In this document: positions 6,443-14,700 of the stretch, piece after piece
Position numbering within the stretch: the first letter of the stretch is position 1
How the letters are laid out: the number at the start of each line of letters is the position of its first letter
Assembly (NCBI GenBank): GCA_900766895.1
Contig: CAAFXF010000090.1
Coordinates: 1-17,046 of the forward strand
Source: Clostridia bacterium
Lineage (GTDB): Bacteria > Bacillota > Clostridia > Oscillospirales > Acutalibacteraceae
DNA: 17,046 nt
Direction: 5' to 3'
Translations under genes and position numbers: made by a program
Notes under the pieces: generated by a model
Seen by the model: the letters and a program-made list of their open reading frames with translations, nothing else
What the model was told of the DNA's origin: nothing
The model's database searches: none

Positions 6443-7516
6443 ATGGCAGGAAATAAATCTTTGACAAAAGCAAATAAGGCAAAGGAAGACGAGTTTTATA
6501 CTCAACTTGCTGATATAGAATTGGAATTAAAATATTACAGAAAGCATTTTGCGGGAAAAACCATATTCTGTAATTGTGATGACCCTTACGAAAGTAACTT
6601 TTTCAAATATTTTGCTATGAACTTTAACTTTTTAGGTCTTAAAAAGTTGGTCGCTACTTGCTATAAAGGTTCTCCAATAATTTATACACAGTTAAATGAG
6701 TTTGGAGATAAAGAAACAATATCAGTTATTCAAAACGAGAGAAGACCATATAAGATTGAAATAACTGAAATTGTTGACATCAATGGGGACGGTGCCGTTG
6801 ATTTAACTGATGTTGAATATCTGTTACGAAACAAGAAAAATTCTCTTTGTCTTTTGGATGGGGACGGAGATTTTCGTTCTCCCGAATGTGTTGATATTTT
6901 GAAACAAGCAGATATTGTTGTTACAAATCCACCATTTTCATTATTCCGTGAATATATCGCACAACTTATTGAGTATGATAAAAAATTCCTTATAATAGGC
7001 AATCAAAATGCTATTACATATAAAGAAATTTTCCCATTGATAACAAATAATACTATATGGTTAGGGTATCGTTGTGGAGATATGGCATTTACTGTCCCTG
7101 AATATTACGAAGAAAGAGAAACTCGTTTTTGGATTGATGATAACGGACAAAAATGGAGGAGTTTAGGTAATATTTGTTGGTTCACAAATTTAGACCACAA
7201 AAAGCGACACGAAGAATTAGAATTATATAAAAGATACACACCCGAAGAATATCCAGAATACGATAACTACAGGGCAATAAATGTTGATAAAGTTTCTGAT
7301 ATTCCCGAAGATTATTACGGAGAAATGGGAGTTCCTATTACATTCCTTGATAAGTACAATCCCGAACAGTTTGAAATTCTTGATGCTAATAATTACAAAA
7401 AGAGTGATAAAGTACCAACGAAAAAGCACGGACTTATTAAGGATAAAGATGGTAGTATAAACGGTAAACCTAAATATGCAAGGGTTTTAATTAGGAGAAG
7501 AAAAAATGGAAATTAA
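6443..7516 (+). CDS. EcoRI-family adenine-specific DNA methyltransferase
   Basis: This protein of about 357 residues transfers a methyl group from S-adenosylmethionine to adenine in a DNA target. It belongs to the EcoRI-methylase family (PF13651). Stretches recalling M.EcoRI include NKSLTKANKAKEDEFYTQ, CNCDDPYESNFFKYF, LGLKKL, GDGDFRS, DIVVTNPPFSLFREY (catalytic NPPF at 162-165), NQNAITYKEIF, YDNYRAINV and MGVPITFLDKYNPEQFEI. Target specificity cannot be read off; GAATTC or a relative is plausible. The start is ATG at 6443, with GGAGGG at 6430-6435. An upstream in-frame ATG at 6419 lies inside the operator and has no ribosome site. Between the N-terminal region and the catalytic motif is a perfect EF-hand/dockerin-like loop (Asp112, Asn114, Asp116, Asp120, Asp123) absent from M.EcoRI as I remember it. 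It overlaps the downstream nuclease gene by 11 bp. Confidence 0.92.
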   Translation: MAGNKSLTKANKAKEDEFYTQLADIELELKYYRKHFAGKTIFCNCDDPYESNFFKYFAMNFNFLGLKKLVATCYKGSPIIYTQLNEFGDKETISVIQNERRPYKIEITEIVDINGDGAVDLTDVEYLLRNKKNSLCLLDGDGDFRSPECVDILKQADIVVTNPPFSLFREYIAQLIEYDKKFLIIGNQNAITYKEIFPLITNNTIWLGYRCGDMAFTVPEYYEERETRFWIDDNGQKWRSLGNICWFTNLDHKKRHEELELYKRYTPEEYPEYDNYRAINVDKVSDIPEDYYGEMGVPITFLDKYNPEQFEILDANNYKKSDKVPTKKHGLIKDKDGSINGKPKYARVLIRRRKNGN

Positions 7517-8645
7517 ATTACACGAAATAACCGTTAGAGATGTGTTTGACGGATATTATAACGATGAAGAAAGTGGGCAGGTTGTTGCCTTTGGTGGCAA
7601 ATTAAATGTTCGCCCTGCTTATCAAAGAGAGTTCGTATATGATGATAAAAAGAAAGTTGCCGTTATGAACTCTATATTACATAATTTCCCGTTGAATGTT
7701 ATGTACTGGTCGGAGAATGAAGACGGAACATACGAAATGTTGGACGGACAACAAAGAACAATATCTATTTGTGATTGGTTAGATAATGGATATTCTATTT
7801 TCGCCAATCCAAATTCTCCGTTGACCCCCTACTATGCACACACATCAAAAGAAATCACGCAACAAGTGCTTGACTATAAATTGATGATTTATATTTGCAA
7901 AGGCACAGACACCGAGAAATTAGATTGGTTCAAAATCATCAATATCGCAGGAGAAAAACTGACCGAGCAGGAATTAAGAAATGCCATTTATACAGGCGAA
8001 TGGTTGAGTGATGCTAAAAAGTATTTCAGTAAAAATCAATGTATCGCCTATAAAATTGGCGAAAAGTATATGAACGGTTCAACCATAAGACAAGATTATC
8101 TGCAGACTGTTTTAAGTTGGGTATCGGCAAAGGAAAATAAAACCATTGAACAGTATATGGCAGAACACCAACACGATACCCATGCAACCCCATTAAAGCA
8201 GTATTTCAAGACCATTATTGATTGGATTGAACTCACTTTCCCGAAATACCGTGCAAAACTAATGAAAGGGTTAAATTGGGGTATTCTCTATAATGAATAC
8301 GGAAATAATGTTTATGACCCCAACGAGTTGGAAAGCGAAATCAACAGTCTTTTACAAGACGATGATATTACCAAACAAAAAGGCATTTACGAATATCTGT
8401 TAAGTGGTAAGACCAAAGAAAAGGCATTGTCAATTAGAGCGTTTACCGATAATGAAAAAATGACAATGTATGAAAGACAAAAGGGTATCTGTCCTATGTG
8501 TAAGGCAGAGGGCAAGGACGTCGTTTGGGCATTTGAAGATATGCACGCCGACCATAAAATACCGTGGTGCAAGGGCGGTCATACCACACTTGATAACGGA
8601 CAAATGCTTTGCAGAGAACACAATCTTGAAAAGTCAGATATGTAG
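7506..8645 (+). CDS. DUF262-HNH nuclease, putative restriction component
   Basis: This 379-residue protein pairs an N-terminal DUF262 domain with a C-terminal HNH nuclease. DUF262 signatures are RPAYQREFVYD (36-46) and DGQQRTISICDWL (80-92). The DGQQR motif is the nucleotide-handling signature shared with GmrSD/BrxU-type restriction enzymes and SspE. The C-terminus has CPMC (Cys329, Cys332), ADHKIPW (His350), Asn364 and CREH (Cys369, His372), a zinc-supported beta-beta-alpha-metal HNH site with all key residues present. GmrSD and SspE carry DUF1524-type nuclease modules, whereas here the module is a classic short HNH. AGGAG (7493-7497) lies 8 nt before the ATG, inside the methyltransferase's 3' end. 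Co-expression with the methylase suggests it is the restriction partner, either cutting unmodified DNA or acting on modified invaders. The substrate is unproven. Confidence 0.88.
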   Translation: MEIKLHEITVRDVFDGYYNDEESGQVVAFGGKLNVRPAYQREFVYDDKKKVAVMNSILHNFPLNVMYWSENEDGTYEMLDGQQRTISICDWLDNGYSIFANPNSPLTPYYAHTSKEITQQVLDYKLMIYICKGTDTEKLDWFKIINIAGEKLTEQELRNAIYTGEWLSDAKKYFSKNQCIAYKIGEKYMNGSTIRQDYLQTVLSWVSAKENKTIEQYMAEHQHDTHATPLKQYFKTIIDWIELTFPKYRAKLMKGLNWGILYNEYGNNVYDPNELESEINSLLQDDDITKQKGIYEYLLSGKTKEKALSIRAFTDNEKMTMYERQKGICPMCKAEGKDVVWAFEDMHADHKIPWCKGGHTTLDNGQMLCREHNLEKSDM

Positions 8646-8656
8646 AATTATATATT

Positions 8657-8688
8657 AAAGAAGGCTCTTTACAAAGAGCCTTCTTTTT
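8657..8688 (+). terminator. Rho-independent terminator of the methyltransferase-nuclease operon
   Basis: A perfect 14-bp inverted repeat (AAAGAAGGCTCTTT at 8657-8670, complement at 8673-8686) has GC-rich centres and runs into a short T-tract. It begins 11 bases after the nuclease stop codon. Confidence 0.85.
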
Positions 8689-8752
8689 ATGAAATACACT
8701 TTCAATTATTGAAAATGTCATAGTGGGCTACACAGTTTGAAAAGTGTTTAAT

Positions 8753-8774
8753 AACAAAAAAAGCACCCCAAAGG
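8753..8774. repeat. Right 22-bp direct repeat flanking the R-M-like cassette
   Basis: Identical to 6076-6097. It forms the first arm and loop of the complete terminator hairpin serving the giant secreted-protein gene. Between the operon terminator (8688) and this repeat lie about 60 noncoding bases with one short palindrome (TTTCAAT-T-ATTGAAA, 8700-8714). Confidence 0.75.
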
Positions 8775-8786
8775 GGTACTTTTTTT
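8756..8786 (-). terminator. Terminator of the giant secreted-protein gene
   Basis: Seven A's, GCACCCC, AAA, GGGGTAC, seven T's: a stem of about 14 bp with one C/A mismatch and a 3-nt loop. It lies 11 bases beyond the - strand stop codon and would work in either direction, insulating the cassette from the giant gene. Confidence 0.8.
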
Positions 8787-8797
8787 GTTGTTAGTTA

Positions 8798-11700
8798 TTA
8801 GCCTGCGAATGACTGAAGCAATTCTACAAGGCTTTCGATAACTGTATCCGAATCGCCCTTGAGCATTCCGAGAACCTGATCGATTACGCCGGAGATGCTG
8901 TCGCCTGCGCCGCCGAGGAGGCCTGAAACAAGGTTAACGATTGTGTCGTAGTTATTCTTGTAGTTGATTGTGTCAATCAAGAATCTAAGTACAGCAATGA
9001 GAGTTTCATCCTGATCTGCCTGAACAGCCATTCTTGTACCGAAGGTTGCAACCTGTGAGGTAGTCATATAAACCTTACCGTGGCTTGCAAGACGGAACCA
9101 ATCAATTTCAGGAAGCTCTAATCCAAGCGGCTGTCCCTTAATCTTGATTACGCCAAGAATGCCGTTGAGGAGAGATACAACATTGTCAGAACCAATGAGT
9201 GGTTCAAGAGTTGACTTAAGATCGTAAACATCAACCTTTACATTTGCCTTAACACCGATCTTGCCAAGCAAAGCGTTAAGATCAACACCGAGTACATCAA
9301 GTACAACATTTACGTTGATGATAGGCTTAACTGCGTTGAGCAATGCTGATACAGGAGTCAAAAGGTTGTCAATCAACTGAAGCAAACCGTTGTTTGCAAA
9401 GAAGAGTGAAAGGTTAGGAAGAATGTCTGCAAGCATCTCGATAGGTGCATTGAGAATATCCTCTACCTTATCCCAAAGAGGATTGAGAATGTCAAGGAGA
9501 ATAGCATCATATGCCTTTTCCATATCCATTCTGTAATCGTACTGAGTCTTAATATTGTATACACCAAATGCCTCAAGGAGAGGAACAATGAATGATGTAT
9601 AGCCGTTTGAACCCGGAACGCTAACAATGTTGAAGAGGTTAAGGTTACCGTTGTTCAAAAGAACATCAAGTACACCGAATACCGGACGAAGAACTGCTGT
9701 AAGAGCACCAAGGAATGTTTCTCTGTCCTTAACACCCCACTTAAGATCTTCCTTCTTAACATTCTTCCAGCTGCCTGCGTTAGCAATTACTCTTGCAGCC
9801 TTGTCATATGTCTTACCGTATCTCTTATCTGTGAGAAGCTTTGCAACGTTTGGAGCTGTAAAGTCTATGTCAGTCTTTGCAAGGAGAGCTGAAAGTGAGC
9901 CGATGCCATCAATGTTTACACCGTCAATTGCGCCGTAAAGACCGCAAGCGAGCGAGCTGATGATGTCATCTGTGTAAATCATTCCGCCAAGGAGTCCGAG
10001 CAAGCCGCCCTTGTCTGCAAGCAATCCGCCAACCAAGCCGTCAAGCATCGGAGCAAGCTGTCTGCAGAAGGCTTCATCCATATTACCGAATGAGAAGTCA
10101 TACTTCTTGGAAATGAAGTTGCTATAATCGAAGAATGAATCCTGTGCACCGTGCTGAGTCAGGAAGTAGAAGACTGCTCTTACGATGTCATCCTTATTTG
10201 CAACCTTCAATGAAGAGAATACACAGTTGAGGATGTCGCTGATTGTCTTGTTGTTCTTGATAGCGTCGATACCGCCGAGAAGCTTGTTAAGTGCAGTTGC
10301 GTTCTTGATAAGAACATCGCCTACATATCTGAGAAGAGCTACAAACATTTCGCCCTTGTCAGCCTCAACCATTAATCTTTCATACTCGCCCTTACTGTTC
10401 TTTGCAGCACTGTCGGCAGTAACAATCTTACCGTGTGATGCGATTTCGGCAAATGTGAACTTAGGAATCTTAATGCTGATATTGTTCTTCTTAAGTAATG
10501 TATTAACAAGTGGAAGAACTATATCCTGAATGTTGCACTTTGAAAGGTCGGTTAATGTAAGGTTAAGCTTAACATTAATGCCGAGTGCATCTGTTACAAT
10601 CTTGCCGAGTGACTTGCCGGCAATTGTCTTAATGAGCTTATCAACATCAATGCCGTTGCTCTTAAGGATACCGATAACGCCGTTCTTTGCAGTGATAGGA
10701 GCAAGAAGATTGCTTACTGCCTGTGCCAAGCCGTTGCTGTCAATGAAGTATGCAAGGTTTGGAAGAATTGCTGTCAATGTGTTTGCAGGAGCTGCAAGCA
10801 CGTCATCAACCAAGCTGATGATTGGCTTGAAGATGTTAATAAGGAGGTTATCCTTTGCATCCTCATACTCTGATACATATTCATCATATGTCATAAGGTC
10901 TTCACGAAGGAATGCCTCAAGAAGAGGAATTACTGCGTTTTCATAACCGTTTGTACCGAAGCCTGCATCAGGATTATCCGAGCTGAGCTCGTTGAGCAAT
11001 GTAGCAGCTACATTTGCGATGTTGAGCTTAAATGTTGAATCCTTGTCGCTGCCGTTGCTGTCAATAACAAGTGTAAGAACACCGTTCTTGATGCCGAGCT
11101 TGAGGTCGCATCCGTACGGATCCTCTTGCTTGATGCCGCCTACGGACTTGAGGTCAACATTGATGTCCTTAATCATATTAAGGATTTCATCCTTTGCATC
11201 ATCTGTAAGAGCCATATCCAAGCCCTTGCCTTCTGCAAGGAAGATTGAAAGTACGCCGTTGATAGGACGGAGGATAGCAGCAAGTGCATTGATAAAGCCG
11301 ATTTGAGCCTTGTCAGAGCCATCCTTGAAGCCCCAGTTAATTGTCTTAACCTTGCTCCAGCTCTTTGCCTTCTTCAAGGTCTTTGCAGCTGAAGAGTAGG
11401 TCTTGCCGTAGCTTTCATCCATAAGGATGTTTGCGATGCCTGCAGGTGAAAGGTCAAGGCCTAATCCCTTAAGGAGATCGGTAATCTCTGCCTTCTTTGC
11501 TGCATCGTAAATGCCACCGTATACAGTGGTTGTAAGCTTTGTAAGAAGCTCGTTCTTGTAAAGAAGAGAGCCTACAAGCTGTGGAAGATCCTCGTAATCA
11601 AGTACGCCCAAATCCTTAAGGAGAGGGAATACATTCTTAACGAGCTTGTCGAGGTTGTCAACAGCCTCGTCAGCCTCAGCGGCTGTGATGCCCTTAGGAT

Positions 11701-14700
11701 ATACAAATGTATTTGTAATCTTTCCTGCGTATTCCTTAAAGGTCCAGAATACTTCGGTCGGGCTTTGAGTTACATCAAGGATTGCGCTGATGATAGCAAG
11801 GATTTGTGCAGGTGTAAGTGATTCAAGAAGCTTAACAAGCTCCGGAGCTGCATCCTTAACCAATCCGAGAATGATAGGTGAGCTGAGCAATACATCAACA
11901 AGGTAGCTGAAGACGAGAAGAAGCTTTTCACCAGCAGACTTTGCATTTGCAAGAGCCTTCCAATCAATAGGCTTGAGGGCGATGATTTCGCCAAGCTTCT
12001 TGTTTAGACTGCCGATGTTGATGTTTCTGAGAAGTGTTACGATTATGTCCTTCTCAGGAAGATTAATATTAAATGTAAGATTTGTTGTAAAGAGATCTGT
12101 CTTTGATGCGAGTGCTATACCAATATACTTAACAAGTGACGGAGCATTAAGCATATCCTTGCCGCCCAAAACATTAGCAAGTCCGCCGAATACATTGTTT
12201 ACAATGCCTACAACGCTATTGATAATGTCTTTAAGAGCATCGTCGTTGAGTATGTCGCCTAACGAGCCTACAAGGTTTACAAGGAATGATGCAGGAGCCT
12301 TGTAGAACTGTGAAAGAATGTTTGCCAGCGGGGTAAGGATACCCTTGATAAGCTGGTCGTGACCGTCAAGTGAATTGAATGAATCAGGTGCAAGCACGCC
12401 TGATGCGCCTGTGTGCTTTGCAACTGCACTGAGTACAGGCTCAAGAACGCCTGAGTAGAGGTTGTCTTTCTTGCTTGAGTCGGTGTAGCTGTATGTAAGA
12501 ACAGCACCCAAAACCGCAGCAACTGTTGACAATGATTCACCTAAAGCATCGTAGAATTCTTCCTTGTTACCGGAGCTTACGTCAAAGTCAATTTCCCTAA
12601 CCTCGTTCCAAGAAGCCTTGCCTGCAAGGTCTCTTGCCGGGTGAGCCGAAACTCTAACCGAAAGAGCATCAGGAGAAATGAGGCCTGTGATAGCACCGAG
12701 AATAACATGGTTAGGATCACCGTTTGTCAAAACGCCGGTTTCGCTGTAAAGCAGGCGAAGAGCAATGGCTTCTATCAGCTTATAAGTATTAATTACAATA
12801 TTTGAAAGGTTTTTGCTTGTATAAACTTCACTTGCGTCAACCTTGCCGTCCTTAGCTGTTGTGTCAAATACCTGAAGGTAAGAATCAAGCAAGTTGAGCA
12901 ATGCATTTGTGTTCTTTTCGCCGATGTAGTTTGATACAGCTGTAAGAACACCTGCAAGAATGTTTTCGTTTGAATTCAAAACGAAATCATTGAGTGAAGC
13001 GTTATCAAGGAGAGATGCGAGAATTTTATCAAGCTTTTCGAGCAAGGCGTCTGCAACACCAACATTCTTCTTGGTTAATACTTCGCTTGCATCGTATTTC
13101 TTGTTCATCTTTGATGATGTAACAAGAGTTGGCTTCTTAGTCTCTGTTGTAGTTGTATTTGAGCTTGAGCTGCCTGATGAAGCCGGGCCGTACTTAGGAG
13201 CATTTATTACACTCTTAACAAGAGGAATGATACCTCTCTTGCCACTGTCAAATACAATGTTTGAAATGAGGAAGTAGCCTGATTGCTTTGAGAGACCTAC
13301 AAATCCCTTTGTAGGATTTTGAACCTCAAATGTAAATGAAGCTTCATCCTGTCTTGTAAGGTCAAACAAGCCGTTAAATACATCGGTAAGAATGCTCTTC
13401 TCGCCAATGCCGCCGAGAGAATCGAGCAAGCCTGCAATAAGTGCAAGGTTGTCTGTTAGCTTGTTTGATGTGCTTACTGTGTCGTTAACGATATCAAGAA
13501 GAGCGTTAATCCATGAGCCTGTGAATGCTTCCATAAACAGGTCAAGCACCTCTGCGGCATTCTTCTTTGCATCGTCGTAAACAGCCTTTTCCTTAAATGC
13601 TTCAAGTGGAGCATTGTAGTATTGTGTAACGGTTATGCCGTTTCTGAAGCTCTTCTCCTTTGTGAGATCAAGCTTACCTTGATATACAAATGCCCAGTCA
13701 GAGCTTACATTATATTTAGCAATGAATTTCTTACCGATCTTGTCAATAAGTCTCGGAAGAGAAATTGCAATGTTGTTAAGTCCTCTTTGTGTAACTACAC
13801 AGTCACCGTCGGTGTGAGGGCTGTATCTGTAATCCTTGTGAGTTGGATCTGCCTCGCACTCTGCAAGGTATTCCGTAACAGCGTCGTAAGCAAAGCCGAC
13901 AATTTCCATAATCAGCTCGTATACACCGTCTGCAGCAGTAGCGTCCATTTTCTTGCCGAGCTCTGCTCTGAGGTCAAGACCTGCAAGAGCCTTATCGACC
14001 TTGTATACACCAAGGAGCATAATTGCTTCGCCGTTAACCTTATCCTTGTAGCTTTCCTTGTCTATCTTGCATTCGCCGTTGAGGAAATCATCATATGTAC
14101 CGCAAATTTCCTTTGCCTTTGCAATGTCACCCTTGAGGTAAGCAAGCAGGCCGGGAAGAATCTTGTTGAGGTCAAATGATGCCATTACTATTCCGAGGTC
14201 GGTGTTAAGAAGCTCATACTGACCCGGGTTAGGCTGTGCTGTAAGTGAAATGCCGAGGTTTTCAAGAATTGCATCAAGAGCACGGTATCTTTCATCGCCC
14301 TCACCGTTGATCAACATCGGTGATACAACCTCTTCAATGAGGATTACGAGCACAGGGAGAATGTTAAATACGGTTTCCATAGGTGCTTCGTAAAGCTTTA
14401 ACCAGATGTTGTTTACAAGACCTGTATTTTGGTCGTTGTAAAGAACAATAGTTGATTCCATCAAGCCACTGATAGCTGTACTAATGATACCGCCAAGCTC
14501 TGTTGAAGGATCCAATGCACCCTTAACTACTGTGTTAAGTGCATCGTTTACTGCATTGATAGAATCTTCGGCATACTTGTCATCATAGTAAGCTTTAACT
14601 GTGGGCGACATCTTGAAGTCCTCATAGTTGTAGCTTACGGTTTCTAAGGCCTTCTTAACACTATTGGCTCTTAAGATTTCTTCGTGGTCGTAAATTGGGC

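Larger units (their letters stand above)
6076..8774. mobile_element. Candidate inserted R-M-like cassette bounded by direct repeats
   Basis: The 22-bp direct repeats bound about 2.65 kb holding only the XRE regulator, the EcoRI-type methyltransferase and the DUF262-HNH gene. A sampled cassette line (7201-7260) counts 32% GC, against 40% at 12001-12060 and 48% at 2281-2340, in keeping with foreign origin. No transposase or integrase is present. R-M gene units are known to insert with long target duplications in other bacteria; that mechanism is an inference here. Confidence 0.45.

Noticed and set aside
6776..6838. A true cellulosomal dockerin
   Set aside because: Only one EF-hand-like repeat is clear, it is internal to a cytoplasmic methyltransferase, and no scaffoldin or secretion signal is present; it is better treated as a dockerin-like metal loop.
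6098..8752. Absence of GAATTC in the cassette, versus at least five sites in flanking DNA (for example 5274-5279 and 12554-12559), as evidence for EcoRI specificity
   Set aside because: Only about one site would be expected by chance in a sequence of this length and composition, so the absence means little.
13622..14179. Long open frame on the + strand inside the giant gene (and others at 9627-9938, 10185-10529, 10530-10946, 12960-13277)
   Set aside because: They lie antisense to the giant gene, are composition shadows without ribosome sites, and their products look like no real protein.
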